Assembly: GCF_001419985.1 (NCBI RefSeq)
Contig: NZ_LJAL01000004.1
Coordinates: 361,757 to 425,756, forward strand
DNA from: Loktanella sp. 5RATIMAR09
GTDB lineage: Bacteria > Pseudomonadota > Alphaproteobacteria > Rhodobacterales > Rhodobacteraceae
Direction of reading: 5' to 3'
DNA length: 64,000 nt
Shown here one piece after another: positions 1 to 9,960 of this stretch (positions are counted from its first letter, which is position 1; every line of letters begins with the position of its first letter). A model generated the notes under the pieces. That model made no database searches, was not told where the DNA came from, and worked only from the letters and a program-made list of their open reading frames with translations. Both the position numbers and the translations under genes were made by a program.

Positions 1-126
1 GAGGTCAATTTCACCGGCTTTCCCGCGCCACCGCCGCGCAGCAATCGCATGATGTCGTTTGGTATAGTCATTGGCGACAATCTCCTCCGCCGCTAAACCT
101 GCGTGATATCCAACAGAACCGGTCAT
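1..126 (-). CDS. yraN: YraN family protein (partial, cut by window edge)
   Basis: Only the first 42 codons lie in the window. The translation runs through GYHAGLAAEEIVANDY and ends in RWRGKAGEIDL, which matches the start of the YraN/UPF0102 family, a small nuclease-fold protein of unknown cellular role. The ATG at 126 overlaps the rsmI stop codon (ATGA), so it is translationally coupled to rsmI. The rsmI-yraN order is common in proteobacteria. The call rests on the N-terminal motif and gene order; the rest of the gene is outside. Confidence 0.85.
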   Translation of the reverse strand, partial: MTGSVGYHAGLAAEEIVANDYTKRHHAIAARRWRGKAGEIDL

Positions 127-983
127 TCATCATCCCCCAACTGCAAGGCAATCTGGTAGACCTGCCGGCGCGGCAGCCCCAATGCACCGGCCACAACAGT
201 CGCCGCATCTTTCACACGCATGGTTTTCATCGCTTCCCGTAACGCCCCGTCAATATCGTCATCAGCGACCGCAACGGCACCGGCACGCCCCACCAACACA
301 ACGAGTTCGCCTTTGACCGCCCGATCAGCAAAAACATCCGCCAGCGTCGCAAGCGATCCCCGCGTGATCTCTTCAAACTTTTTCGTCAACTCGCGGCAAA
401 CCACCGCTTCTCTCTCATCCCCCAGAATATCGCGCAAATTAGCTAACATTTCCCCAACGCGTTTCGGGCTTTCGTAAAATACTAAAGTAAACGGAATATC
501 GCGCAGTGTCGCGATTTCGTTTTCGCGCTGCTTTTTGCCCGAAGGCAGAAAACCGACAAACGCAAAGCGGTCCGTGGCCAGCCCCGACACCGTCAAACCT
601 GCCAGTACCGCAGAAGCCCCCGGCGCGGTCGTCACTGCGACCCCCTCTTTGATCGCAGCGCGGCCCAATTCATACCCGGGATCCGCCACTAACGGTGTGC
701 CCGCCTCGGAGACGTAAGCCACTGATTTCCCCGACTTCATATCCGCAACCAGCCGCGCGACAGCGCCGTCACCGCTGTGATCGTGAAACGCCACAACCTT
801 GCGCCCATTGAGCGGAACGCCGTGTATTTCCATCAGCTTGCGCGCTGTCCGCGTGTCTTCGGCGGCAATCAGATCAGCGGACGCCAGAATATCCAGCGCG
901 CGCAACGTGATATCGCGCGCCGATCCAATTGGCGTGGCCACAAAATACAGACCGGCAGAGAGTGGCTTGCTTATAAAATTCAT
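123..983 (-). CDS. rsmI: 16S rRNA (cytidine(1402)-2'-O)-methyltransferase
   Basis: 286 aa, full length for RsmI, which methylates the 2'-O of C1402 in the ribosomal P site using SAM. Visible signatures of the tetrapyrrole-methylase fold are VATPIGSARDIT (about residues 15-26), AEDTRTAR (41-48) and SEAGTPLVADPG (about 92-103). Later segments include FVGFLPSGKKQR, FYESPKR and KGELVVLVG. The gene is divergent from the lipoprotein gene at 1088 and is followed by yraN with a 4-base overlap. No unusual features. Confidence 0.97.
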   Translation of the reverse strand: MNFISKPLSAGLYFVATPIGSARDITLRALDILASADLIAAEDTRTARKLMEIHGVPLNGRKVVAFHDHSGDGAVARLVADMKSGKSVAYVSEAGTPLVADPGYELGRAAIKEGVAVTTAPGASAVLAGLTVSGLATDRFAFVGFLPSGKKQRENEIATLRDIPFTLVFYESPKRVGEMLANLRDILGDEREAVVCRELTKKFEEITRGSLATLADVFADRAVKGELVVLVGRAGAVAVADDDIDGALREAMKTMRVKDAATVVAGALGLPRRQVYQIALQLGDDE

Positions 984-1087
984 CTCTGGACCCGCTGGCC
1001 CCCTGCTTTATGATGGACCTCAACATCGCGGCGGGACATGAGGCCTCGGCCAACTGCCGTTCGCGCGAAACAGGAGGAATACCACGC

Positions 1088-2272
1088 ATGTTTGCTCGTT
1101 TCAGCAACGCCCGCAAGTCGCTCGCGCGCTTTTTTGCATTTACCGCCCTGCTTTGGCTGGCAGCCTGTGATGTCACTTTGGCACCTGAAGCCAATGTTGG
1201 CCGCGCAATCGACCCCGATGAACCGATCGAAGTGGCCCTGCTGGTGCCTGGCGGTTCAGCACAGGAAACCGACAATCAACTGGCACGGAATTTTGAAAAT
1301 GCGGCCCGCCTTGCGATCGCAGACCTGCAAGGCGCAACTATTGACCTGCGTGTCTACAATACCGCCGGTGGCAACCCGCAACAGGCCGCACTGGCGGCGA
1401 CGCAAGCTGTCAACGAAGGCGCAAAGATCATTATCGGGCCGCTTTACGGCGAGGCGGCAAATGCCGCCGGTGTCGCCATCGCTGGCCGAAACGTGAACGT
1501 GCTCGCATTCTCGAACAACAGCGCCTTTGCGGGTGGCAACGTGTTCATTTTGGGGCCGACATTCGACAATACGGCAGATCGTCTTGTCCAGTTTGGCACA
1601 CGTCAGGGCATCAGCCGCTACTTTGTCGTCCACGGCGACGATCTGCCCGGCCGCGTCGGCCGCGATGCAATCACCTCGGCCATCCAAAGAAACGGTGGCG
1701 AGGTTTCCGGCGTGGATAGCTACCAGCTGTCACAGCAAGGCATCTTTACCGCCACACGCCGGATTGTGTCCAATGTGCGCAGTTCGGGCGCGCAGGGCGT
1801 GTTTACCACGGCCAGCGCAAACGCCGATTTGCCAATCCTTGCAACAGCTCTGCCCGACGCGGGCATGGATACAGACCGCAGCCGCTTTATTGGCCTGACA
1901 CGCTGGGATACGCTGCCCCAGATGGCCGCATTGCCAGGCCTTGAAGGCGGGCTTTTCACGGTCCCCGATCCGGGACCGTCGACACTTTTTGCCAACCGCT
2001 ATGCCGCGACCTATGGCGAAACACCGCATCCTTTGGCAGGCCTTGCTTATGACGGCATCGCTGCAATCGGAGCACTTGCCGCGGCAGGTAACACACGGGC
2101 CGTGACCAAAGAGGCCCTCATCCAGCCACAAGGGTTCCGCGGCACGTCCGGTGTCTTCCGTCTGCTGCCCAATGGCCTTAACCAGCGCGGCCTTGCCGTT
2201 GCTACATTTCAAAACAATCAGGTTGTAATCCTTGACCAAGCCCCAAGAAGTTTTGGCGCCCCAGGCCTCTGA
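1088..2272 (+). CDS. penicillin-binding protein activator, LpoA-like lipoprotein
   Basis: 394 aa from the ATG at 1088, which has a strong AGGAGG eight bases upstream; the reading frame also extends upstream to 1010 without a comparable site. The N-terminus is a lipoprotein signal with lipobox LAAC. The remainder has the type I periplasmic-binding fold of LppC/LpoA and amino-acid receptor proteins (segments VALLVPGG, KIIIGPLYGEAA, LAGLAYDGIAAIGAL). The family includes outer-membrane activators of peptidoglycan synthases; activity here is inferred. It stands divergent from rsmI, and its 3' end overlaps the glnD start by 41 bases. Confidence 0.82.
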   Translation: MFARFSNARKSLARFFAFTALLWLAACDVTLAPEANVGRAIDPDEPIEVALLVPGGSAQETDNQLARNFENAARLAIADLQGATIDLRVYNTAGGNPQQAALAATQAVNEGAKIIIGPLYGEAANAAGVAIAGRNVNVLAFSNNSAFAGGNVFILGPTFDNTADRLVQFGTRQGISRYFVVHGDDLPGRVGRDAITSAIQRNGGEVSGVDSYQLSQQGIFTATRRIVSNVRSSGAQGVFTTASANADLPILATALPDAGMDTDRSRFIGLTRWDTLPQMAALPGLEGGLFTVPDPGPSTLFANRYAATYGETPHPLAGLAYDGIAAIGALAAAGNTRAVTKEALIQPQGFRGTSGVFRLLPNGLNQRGLAVATFQNNQVVILDQAPRSFGAPGL

Positions 2273-5048
2273 ACCCAAAACAGCATCAACACAAAGTACG
2301 CCGGACAGTTTGATCTGCCCGGCGTCCGTCATTTTTGACAACAACGCCGTGCAAGCCCAGATCGACGCGGCAATCGCCGCCGCTTCATCCGAACGCGACA
2401 TCCGCGCCGCGACCGTTGCTACATTGGCCCAAGCACGCCGAAGCGGCATGGCCCAGATTGCGGCAGCCTTCGAAGCACAGCCCTTTGCATCGCGCCCGAC
2501 GACGCGGGCCTATAGCTGGCTGACCGACCAGATCGTGCAGACCGTGCTGGATGTGGCGCAAAACCACCTCCACCCGCTGCCTAACCCCACCGAAGGCGAA
2601 CGCCTGTCACTGATCGCTGTGGGCGGGTATGGCCGGGGCGAGATGGCACCCTATTCGGATGTCGATCTGCTGTTTCTGACGCCCTACAAAATCACGCCTT
2701 GGGCGGAGAGCGTCATCGAATCCATGCTGTATATGCTGTGGGATCTGAAACTGAAGGTCGGACACGCGAGCCGCACCGTCAAAGACTGCCTGCGTCTGGC
2801 GAAAGAAGATTACACGATCCGTACCTCTCTTGTGGAATACAGGTATCTGGCCGGTGATGCCGATCTGGCAGCGAAACTTGGTCAGCGCCTCTGGACCGAC
2901 CTTTTCAAAACGACTGCCAGCGATTTTATCGAAGCCAAGTTGGAAGAACGCGCCACACGCCACCGCAAACAGGGCGGGCAACGCTATGTTGTCGAACCCA
3001 ACGTAAAGGAAGGCAAGGGCGGGCTCCGTGATCTGCAATCGCTGTTCTGGATCAGCAAATACATCAATGGCGTGAAAGACGCGGCCGATCTGGTCAATCT
3101 GGGGGTTTTTACAGCCGAAGAATTCGAAACCTTTGTCACCGCCGAAGATTTTCTTTGGGCGGTCCGCTGTCATCTGCACCTGATCGCGGGGCGCCCTGTC
3201 GACCAGTTGACCTTTGACATGCAGGTTCAGGTGGCGGACGCAATGGGATACACAGACCACGGCGGCCGCCGCGGGGTTGAACATTTCATGCAGGCCTATT
3301 TCCGGCAGGCCACCCATGTGGGTGAATTGACGCGCATTTTCCTGACGGCACTTGAAGCCAATCACACCAAGCAAGAACCCGTGCTCGTACGACTTCTTGC
3401 GCGGCGCAAAAAGGCCAAGCCGCCCTACGCGATCAAACAGAACCGGCTGACGATTGCAAACGAGCGGGATTTCTTTGCCGACAAGGTGAACATGCTGCGG
3501 ATCTTTGAAGAGGCGCTGCGCACGGGCACATTACTGCACCCTGATGCGATGCGGCTGATCTCGGCCAATCTGCACCGGATCGACGAAGACCTGCGCAACG
3601 ACAAAGAGGCGCGGCGGATCTTCCTTGATCTGCTGCTGAAGCACGGCAACCCCGAACGGGCGCTGCGACGGATGAACGAATTGGGGGTGCTGGCCGCATT
3701 CATCCCCGAATTCGCGCCCATCGTCGCGATGATGCAGTTCAACATGTACCACCACTACACGGTGGACGAACACACGATCCAATGCATCAGCAACTTGGCG
3801 CAGATCGAACGCAAGGAACTGAACGAGGAATTGCCGGTCTGTTCAGGTATTCTAGAACGCGGCGTGAACCGCAAGGTGCTTTATGTGGCGCTCCTGCTGC
3901 ACGATATCGGCAAAGGGCGTGACGAAGACCATTCCATCCTTGGCGCCCAGATTGCGCGCAAGGTCGCACCTCGGCTGGGGCTGAACAAGAAGGAATGCGA
4001 AACAGTCGAATGGCTGATCCGCTATCACCTCTTGCTGTCCGATGTGGCGCAAAAGCGCGATATTTCGGAACCCCGCACCGTGCGCGGCTTTGCCAAGGCG
4101 GTAAAGTCGGTCGAACGGCTCGAGCTTCTGACCACCCTTACGGTCTGCGATATTCGCGGCGTCGGTCCCGGGACATGGAACAACTGGAAGGCGGTTCTGA
4201 TCCGCAACCTTTACAAAGCGACCAAATCAGCGCTGGAAACCGGCCTTGAAGATCTCAACCGCGAGAGCCAGGAGGCCGAGGCAAAACGCGCCCTGCGCGC
4301 CGAGCTTGCCGATTGGGACAAGAAAGCGCTCAAGACCGAGATCGGACGCCACTATGGCACCTACTGGCAGGGGCTTCCGCTCTCTGCGCAGACGATTTTT
4401 GCAAGACTGCTGTCCGAGATCAATGACGATGAAATCAAGATCGACCTTATGCTGGACGAAGACCGCGACGCGACCCGCGCCTGCTTTGCCATGGTCGACC
4501 ATCCCGGTCTCTTCAGCCGCATGACGGGTGCCTTGGCGCTAGTCGGTGCGAACGTCGTGGACGCGCGCACCTACACATCCAAAGACGGCTATGCGACGGC
4601 CGTGTTCTGGATACAGGACGATGACGGAAACCCCTATGAGGCCGCACGGATGCCACGCCTGCGCACCATGATCGAGCGCATCCTGCGTGGCGAAATCGTC
4701 GCCAAAGAAGCGCTGAAAGACAAAGACAAGATCAAGAAGCGCGAACGCGCCTTCCGCGTTCCCACGACCATTAGCTTTGATAACGAAGGCTCCGAAATCT
4801 ATACGATCATCGAGGTCGACACCCGCGACCGTCCGGGACTGCTTTATGACCTGACGCGGACGCTGGCGAATAATCACGTCTATATCGCCTCTGCCGTAAT
4901 CGCGACCTACGGTGAGCAGGTCGTGGATACCTTCTATGTCAAAGACATGGTTGGGCTGAAATATTACAACGAGGCCAAACGCGCGTCGCTGGAACGCAAA
5001 CTGCGCGAAGCCATCGCCCAAGGCGCCAAGCAGGCGGTGGCAGGATGA
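2232..5048 (+). CDS. glnD: [protein-PII] uridylyltransferase / uridylyl-removing enzyme
   Basis: 938 aa if the TTG at 2232 is the start. No better start lies before the nucleotidyltransferase domain, but an internal start is possible. Domains in order: nucleotidyltransferase motif GGYGRGEMAPYSDVDLLFL (about 131-149), GlnD helical region, HD hydrolase motif LLHDIGKGRDEDHS (about 555), and two C-terminal ACT domains (from about 755 and 855). GlnD senses glutamine and uridylylates or de-uridylylates PII proteins to control nitrogen assimilation. It overlaps the upstream lipoprotein gene and, by ATGA, murJ. Confidence 0.97.
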   Translation: MTKPQEVLAPQASEPKTASTQSTPDSLICPASVIFDNNAVQAQIDAAIAAASSERDIRAATVATLAQARRSGMAQIAAAFEAQPFASRPTTRAYSWLTDQIVQTVLDVAQNHLHPLPNPTEGERLSLIAVGGYGRGEMAPYSDVDLLFLTPYKITPWAESVIESMLYMLWDLKLKVGHASRTVKDCLRLAKEDYTIRTSLVEYRYLAGDADLAAKLGQRLWTDLFKTTASDFIEAKLEERATRHRKQGGQRYVVEPNVKEGKGGLRDLQSLFWISKYINGVKDAADLVNLGVFTAEEFETFVTAEDFLWAVRCHLHLIAGRPVDQLTFDMQVQVADAMGYTDHGGRRGVEHFMQAYFRQATHVGELTRIFLTALEANHTKQEPVLVRLLARRKKAKPPYAIKQNRLTIANERDFFADKVNMLRIFEEALRTGTLLHPDAMRLISANLHRIDEDLRNDKEARRIFLDLLLKHGNPERALRRMNELGVLAAFIPEFAPIVAMMQFNMYHHYTVDEHTIQCISNLAQIERKELNEELPVCSGILERGVNRKVLYVALLLHDIGKGRDEDHSILGAQIARKVAPRLGLNKKECETVEWLIRYHLLLSDVAQKRDISEPRTVRGFAKAVKSVERLELLTTLTVCDIRGVGPGTWNNWKAVLIRNLYKATKSALETGLEDLNRESQEAEAKRALRAELADWDKKALKTEIGRHYGTYWQGLPLSAQTIFARLLSEINDDEIKIDLMLDEDRDATRACFAMVDHPGLFSRMTGALALVGANVVDARTYTSKDGYATAVFWIQDDDGNPYEAARMPRLRTMIERILRGEIVAKEALKDKDKIKKRERAFRVPTTISFDNEGSEIYTIIEVDTRDRPGLLYDLTRTLANNHVYIASAVIATYGEQVVDTFYVKDMVGLKYYNEAKRASLERKLREAIAQGAKQAVAG

Positions 5049-6607
5049 AACCCATCCGGCTGATGGCTGGCTTTTTCACCGTCGGCATCTGGACGTTACT
5101 CAGCCGCGTGATGGGCTTTGTGCGTGATATCATGATTGCCGCCTACCTTGGCACCGGCCCCGTGGCCGAGGCATTTCTGGTCGCCTTTTCGCTGCCCAAT
5201 CTCTTCCGCCGCTTCTTTGCCGAGGGGGCGTTCAACATGGCCTTCGTGCCGATGTTCTCTAAAAAGGTCGAAAGCGGTGAAGATGCCCAGCGCTTTGCAC
5301 AAGACGCCTTTGTCGGTCTTGCGGGCGTGCTGACAGTCTTCACTGTGATCGGCATCATCTTGATGCCAGCACTTGTCACACTAATGGCCAGCGGCTTTCT
5401 CGGGTCTGAGCGGTTTGATCTTGCAGTCTACTACGGACGCATCGCCTTTCCCTATATTCTCTTCATCTCGCTGACGGCTCTGCTGTCGGGGGTTCTGAAT
5501 GCCGTGGGCCGGTTTACAGCGGCGGCAGCCGCACCCGTTCTGCTGAATGTCATCTTTATCGTCGCACTGGTCATTACCGGCCTGACCGGCGATGCTACGG
5601 CACCTGATGCCCAATCCAGCATCGGCCAATCCCTTGCAATTGCGGTACCGATTGCGGGTCTCGCGCAGCTTGCGCTGGTTTGGGTCGCAGCCAAGCGTTC
5701 GGGCTATTCCCTGCGCCCCGGCATGCCCAAAATCACCCCCGAACTGAAACGCCTTGCCATCATCGCAGCGCCCGCAGCTCTCGCGGGCGGTGTCGTGCAG
5801 ATCAATCTTCTTGTTGGCCGCCAAGTCGCGAGCTTCTTTGAAGGCGCTGTTGCATGGCTCAATTACGCCGACCGGCTCTATCAATTGCCCCTTGGCGTCG
5901 TGGGGATCGCAATCGGGGTTGTGCTGCTGCCCGATCTGTCACGCCGTCTGCGCGCGGGTGATGATGCAGGCGGCCAAGATGCGTTTAACCGTGCCTCTGA
6001 AATCAGCCTTGCGCTGACTATTCCCGCTTCCGTCGCTCTCATGGCGATCCCGATCCCGCTGGTCAGCGTCCTATTTGAGCGCGGCGCATTCACCAGCGAT
6101 GATACCGCCGCGACAGCTCTGGCCGTCGCAGTCTACGGTCTAGGCCTGCCTGCCTTTGTGTTGCAAAAAACCCTGCAACCACTGTTCTTTGCCCGCGAAG
6201 ACACCAGACGGCCCTTCTACTATGCCCTTGCCGCCATGGTTCTGAACGCGGCACTAGCCATCGGATTATCACCGCAAATCGGCTTTATTGCAGCGGCCAT
6301 CGGCACGTCCCTGACGGGCTGGGCGATGGTTGTGATGCTGATGCGCGGCGCGCGAACCATGGGTGACGCAGGAAAATTCGACGCGCGTTTCAAAAAGCGG
6401 CTGGGGCGGATCATCCTGTCAGCACTCGTGATGGGCGCGATCCTCTTTGCAAGTGCTACGGTGATGACGCCCTTCTTCGGCATCGCAACACTGCGTTATC
6501 TGGCACTGCTGGTTTTGGTGCTGATCGGCATCGTCAGCTACTTTGGCATCGGTCATCTGCTGGGCGCGTTCAAACTGTCCGAGTTCAAACGCAACCTGCG
6601 CCGCTAG
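5045..6607 (+). CDS. murJ: lipid II flippase MurJ
   Basis: 520 aa, strongly hydrophobic throughout, the usual length for MurJ/MviN, which flips lipid II across the inner membrane during peptidoglycan synthesis. Family signatures are the N-terminal TLLSRVMGFVRDIMIAAYLG, LPNLFRRFFAEGAFN (about residues 50-64) and INLLVGRQVASF (about 254-265). The start ATG overlaps the glnD stop by four bases. The stop codon shares CTAG with the stop of the convergent rhomboid-fold gene. Confidence 0.96.
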   Translation: MKPIRLMAGFFTVGIWTLLSRVMGFVRDIMIAAYLGTGPVAEAFLVAFSLPNLFRRFFAEGAFNMAFVPMFSKKVESGEDAQRFAQDAFVGLAGVLTVFTVIGIILMPALVTLMASGFLGSERFDLAVYYGRIAFPYILFISLTALLSGVLNAVGRFTAAAAAPVLLNVIFIVALVITGLTGDATAPDAQSSIGQSLAIAVPIAGLAQLALVWVAAKRSGYSLRPGMPKITPELKRLAIIAAPAALAGGVVQINLLVGRQVASFFEGAVAWLNYADRLYQLPLGVVGIAIGVVLLPDLSRRLRAGDDAGGQDAFNRASEISLALTIPASVALMAIPIPLVSVLFERGAFTSDDTAATALAVAVYGLGLPAFVLQKTLQPLFFAREDTRRPFYYALAAMVLNAALAIGLSPQIGFIAAAIGTSLTGWAMVVMLMRGARTMGDAGKFDARFKKRLGRIILSALVMGAILFASATVMTPFFGIATLRYLALLVLVLIGIVSYFGIGHLLGAFKLSEFKRNLRR

Positions 6608-7284
6608 GCCCGTTCCCGCATCCGGCGCACCAGACTGGCCCACCCGCCGGGTGCCAGCAGTGTCGAGAGGACGAAACCCGTCACAAATCCGGTGAGTTCG
6701 GAAATCCACTGGCTGTTGCCGCCAAAGATCAGACCGAAGATGAGCTGGATCGCCAAGAGAAACCCGATCAGCCGGAACGCCATGATCTGGTTCTCTCCGG
6801 CACTTCCAAGCCGCAGCCACAACACATAGGTATAGGCCCCGATCAGACCGTAAACCGGCGTAAAGGCCCCAATAAGCAATGTGGTGTCAGCCGCCAGCAA
6901 CCCGAAAACGACCGCACCGGCAATGCTGGTGACAACATAGACACCCAGCACTTTGAGCGATCCGTAATACTCGGCTGTATACTTCCCCAAAGCGAGGACC
7001 AAAGCCGCACAGAACGCCATCTGGATCAGGTCGCCATTGATAAATGTGTAGGTGAAAAACCGCTTGAGCATATCAAGGCTGTAGTCCCCGCTTACCAGCA
7101 CTCGGTCCAGCACCGCAGGGGCAAAGCCGAATTCCTCAATCGCGGCAATCCGCCAGCCCAATCCGCGCGGGCCACCGATGATCCCTGCATTCGCTAGCTG
7201 AAAGACAACTTCGATTCCGACGATCGCAAGCGCCAGCACGATAATCACGACGGGCAGAGTGTTGAACGGGCTTTCGGGCTTCAT
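6604..7284 (-). CDS. rhomboid-fold membrane protein lacking catalytic residues
   Basis: 226 aa from the ATG at 7284 (MKPESPFNTLP); the frame continues upstream to 7389 but that extension reads as leader. Six or so membrane segments fit the rhomboid fold. Where active rhomboids have GASG with the serine nucleophile, this protein has GAFTPVYGLIGA. The TM6 catalytic His position (HxxG) reads ISELTGFVTG. The L1/TM2 His and Asn positions read FINGDLIQMAFCA. All key residues are therefore replaced, so it is probably a pseudoprotease. It is divergent from trpS and convergent with murJ. Role unknown. Confidence 0.8.
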   Translation of the reverse strand: MKPESPFNTLPVVIIVLALAIVGIEVVFQLANAGIIGGPRGLGWRIAAIEEFGFAPAVLDRVLVSGDYSLDMLKRFFTYTFINGDLIQMAFCAALVLALGKYTAEYYGSLKVLGVYVVTSIAGAVVFGLLAADTTLLIGAFTPVYGLIGAYTYVLWLRLGSAGENQIMAFRLIGFLLAIQLIFGLIFGGNSQWISELTGFVTGFVLSTLLAPGGWASLVRRMRERA

Positions 7285-7373
7285 AAGGGGTCTCGCAGGG
7301 CTGTTGACGTTGACGCATCGCTCGGACATGGGTATGCGACCCCTGCCCCGAAATCCAGAGCGGACATTGCACC

Positions 7374-8390
7374 ATGAGCCAAACACCATTCACACCGCGC
7401 GTCTTCTCGGGGATCAAACCCTCAGGCGGGCTGACACTTGGCAACTATTTGGGCGCGATCAAGCGGTTCGTCGGCATGCAGGGCCAGATGGAAACCATCT
7501 ATTGCGTCGTCGATATGCACGCGATCACCGTCTGGCAGGATCCCAAGGAACTGGCCAATATGACCCGCGAAGTGGCCGCCGGATACCTTGCTGCGGGCCT
7601 CGACCCCAGCCAATCCATCCTGTTCAACCAAAGCCAGGTTGCAGCCCATGCCGAATTGGGATGGATTTTCAACTGCGTCGCCCGCGTTGGCTGGATGAAC
7701 CGCATGACCCAGTTCAAGGACAAGGCAGGCAGCAACGCCGAGAAAGTGTCGCTGGGTCTCTACGCCTACCCTGCGCTGATGGCGGCAGACATCCTGCTCT
7801 ATCACGCCACGCATGTGCCCGTGGGCGAGGACCAGAAACAGCACGTTGAATTGACACGCGACATCGCCGCGAAGTTCAACCATGACTTCAAAACCGATTT
7901 TTTCCCGCTGACCGAACCGGTCATCGAAGGCCCCGCCATGCGCATTATGAACCTGCGTGACGGGACCAAGAAAATGTCCAAGTCGGGCGAAAGCGATATG
8001 GAACGCATCAACATGACCGATGATGCCGATAAGATCGCCAAGAAATTCAAGAAGGCAAAAACCGACCCAGAGCCGCTGCCCGAAACGGTCGAGGGCCTGA
8101 AAGACCGCCCTGAAGCCCGCAATCTGGTCGAGATTTACGCAGCCCTCAATGACATGACTGCCGAAGCCGTCATTGCCGAATACCCCGGCGCGGGCTGGGG
8201 TACATTCAAACCGGCGCTGGCCGATCTGGCGGTTGCGAAACTGGCCCCGATTTCAGAAGAGATGGCACGCTTCATGGCTGATCCGGCAGAGATCGACCGG
8301 ATCCTTGGCGCGGGCGCGGAAAAAGCGCGGGCCATCGCCAATCCGATCTTGCGGGATACCTATGATATCGTGGGGCTACTGCGCAGCTAA
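7374..8390 (+). CDS. trpS: tryptophan-tRNA ligase
   Basis: 338 aa, the usual bacterial length. It charges tRNA-Trp in the cytosol. The class I aminoacyl-tRNA synthetase HIGH-equivalent lies in [14 protein letters not shown] (about residues 15-28), and KKMSKS (about 199-204) is a perfect KMSKS loop. [18 protein letters not shown] and [11 protein letters not shown] are further TrpRS signatures. It is divergent from the rhomboid-fold gene, with 89 bases between the start codons. Confidence 0.98.
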   Translation: MSQTPFTPRVFSGIKPSGGLTLGNYLGAIKRFVGMQGQMETIYCVVDMHAITVWQDPKELANMTREVAAGYLAAGLDPSQSILFNQSQVAAHAELGWIFNCVARVGWMNRMTQFKDKAGSNAEKVSLGLYAYPALMAADILLYHATHVPVGEDQKQHVELTRDIAAKFNHDFKTDFFPLTEPVIEGPAMRIMNLRDGTKKMSKSGESDMERINMTDDADKIAKKFKKAKTDPEPLPETVEGLKDRPEARNLVEIYAALNDMTAEAVIAEYPGAGWGTFKPALADLAVAKLAPISEEMARFMADPAEIDRILGAGAEKARAIANPILRDTYDIVGLLRS

Positions 8391-8556
8391 CGCAAACCGC
8401 AGCGCAGGCAGCATAAGCGGCGGCTGTGCGGTCTGGTTTCAACGCGTCGCTGCGACAGAGGCCTCAAATACTGCTGGCAGGGCTTGATACTGCAGGGCCT
8501 TTGGCAGACATGCCGCTAACCCATTGGTTGCATCCGCGCCACGTATCAAAAGCAGA

Positions 8557-9135
8557 CTACTGCGTGACAGTTGCGTCAGACAACAAGCTGTCGATTTGCC
8601 GTGTGATCTGATCCGAAAGCGGATTTACACGAGAGACAAAAGTGTCGACAACCTGTCCCTGCCGATCAAGCAAGACCTTGTTGAAATTCCATCTGGGCGA
8701 AAATCCAGCCTCTTGACGGAGTGACTGATAAAACGGATGTGCATTGCGCCCTTTCACTCCGGTAATCACAGTCATGGGCATGTCAATGCCATAGATGAGC
8801 TCGCAAAACTCTTTGACCTCGGCGTTGCTTGCCAGCTCTTGGTTGAAATCGTCCGAGGGGACCGCAAGCACCACCAATCCTTGATCGCGGTAGCGGTCAT
8901 AAAGCGCCTGCAATTCGCGATACTGCTCTGTAAAGACACACATCGAGGCTGTATTGACCACAAGAACAGGCTGCCCTTCCCATTGCGCGAGGGTCAATGT
9001 CCCACCATCAATTGAGTCGAACGGGGTCTGTCTATCAAGTGCAGTGGTCTGGCTGCTCCACAAGACAAAAAATGCTGTCAGGACGCACAGCGCGCTTAAC
9101 TTGAGTCGGAACATATGTCGTTTGGCCATGATCAT
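8557..9135 (-). CDS. glutathione peroxidase, exported
   Basis: 192 aa. A hydrophobic N-terminal segment (about residues 10-28) suggests export to the periplasm, which distinguishes it from the shorter cytosolic family members. The peroxidatic motif reads NTASMCVFTEQY, with Cys (not selenocysteine) at about residue 66, and the WNFNK motif near 147 matches the family WNF signature. It reduces peroxides with thiols; whether glutathione or thioredoxin is the donor cannot be read from the sequence. The start could also be the ATG two codons in. It stands alone, convergent with trpS. Confidence 0.9.
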   Translation of the reverse strand: MIMAKRHMFRLKLSALCVLTAFFVLWSSQTTALDRQTPFDSIDGGTLTLAQWEGQPVLVVNTASMCVFTEQYRELQALYDRYRDQGLVVLAVPSDDFNQELASNAEVKEFCELIYGIDMPMTVITGVKGRNAHPFYQSLRQEAGFSPRWNFNKVLLDRQGQVVDTFVSRVNPLSDQITRQIDSLLSDATVTQ

Positions 9136-9465
9136 AAATGCACTCTCGAACTGCTACGCCAACACTTAGTCCGTTCCTCCGGACTTCAAGCTCTTGGTGA
9201 AGACCCGCGCGGCCCAATTGGCAATCGGTGATCACTGCGTCCGATAACCTGAGTGCAATGCAGCCGTTCATCGGACCTCACCCCTTGCGTGGTGTGGAAC
9301 GCTCGTTTTCTTGCGTTTTTCATTGCGTCGCATCTCTGTGACCTGCCCCAAACTGCATAGCGGAACGAAAATGTGCATTTCTGCACATCGAATATTATGA
9401 AATGCGTATTTTGTGCAAATATGAGATGACGTATCTTAATGTCATGCACAAACAAGAGGCACACC
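9136..9465. promoter_or_regulatory. 330-base intergenic region with an inverted repeat
   Basis: This gap lies between the divergent peroxidase and VOC genes. The clearest element is a 7-bp inverted repeat, ATGTGCA at 9371-9377 and TGCACAT at 9382-9388, about 80 bases before the VOC start. A further TTGTGCAAAT lies at 9411-9420. The arrangement suggests an operator for the downstream gene. No confident promoter hexamers or RNA gene were recognised. Confidence 0.4.
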
Positions 9466-9960
9466 ATGTCTGCACCTTCAACAGCCCGCGTCGGGCACGT
9501 TCACCTGCGGGTCTCTGATCTTGAACGCTCTATTGCCTTTTACGCAGGCGTTCTGGGTTTCGGATTAACCCAACGCTACGGCGATCAGGCGGCGTTTCTT
9601 GCCGCTGGCGATTATCACCACCACATCGGCCTGAACACGTGGGACAGCCTTGGTGCAACACCGCCACCTGCGGGGCACACTGGCCTCTACCACACGGCCT
9701 TTCTGTACCCCGACAGAAAGTCGCTGGCCCAAGTCGTCCGGCGCGTGCTCGATGCGGGCGTTCCACTTGATGGCGCAGGCGACCACGGGGTGAGCGAGGC
9801 GATCTATCTGCGTGACCCTGACCAGAACGGCGTTGAGCTATACTATGACCGCCCGGTGGCGGTCTGGCCCCGCGATGCAGACGGCACGCTCGCCATGACC
9901 AATAACCGGGTTGATTTGCCAGCCCTCTTGGCGCTGGCCGAATCGTCGTCACAAAACTGA
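9466..9960 (+). CDS. VOC family (glyoxalase/extradiol dioxygenase-like) protein
   Basis: 164 aa from the ATG at 9466, chosen because AAGAGG precedes it; an in-frame ATG at 9439 lacks a site. It is a single vicinal-oxygen-chelate domain with likely metal ligands in GHVHLRVSDLERS (N-terminal His), GLYHTAFL (His) and GVELYYD (Glu). The set resembles one half of CatE-like catechol 2,3-dioxygenases, but the short length and unknown substrate do not allow a specific reaction to be named. An inverted repeat upstream suggests regulation. Confidence 0.8.
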   Translation: MSAPSTARVGHVHLRVSDLERSIAFYAGVLGFGLTQRYGDQAAFLAAGDYHHHIGLNTWDSLGATPPPAGHTGLYHTAFLYPDRKSLAQVVRRVLDAGVPLDGAGDHGVSEAIYLRDPDQNGVELYYDRPVAVWPRDADGTLAMTNNRVDLPALLALAESSSQN

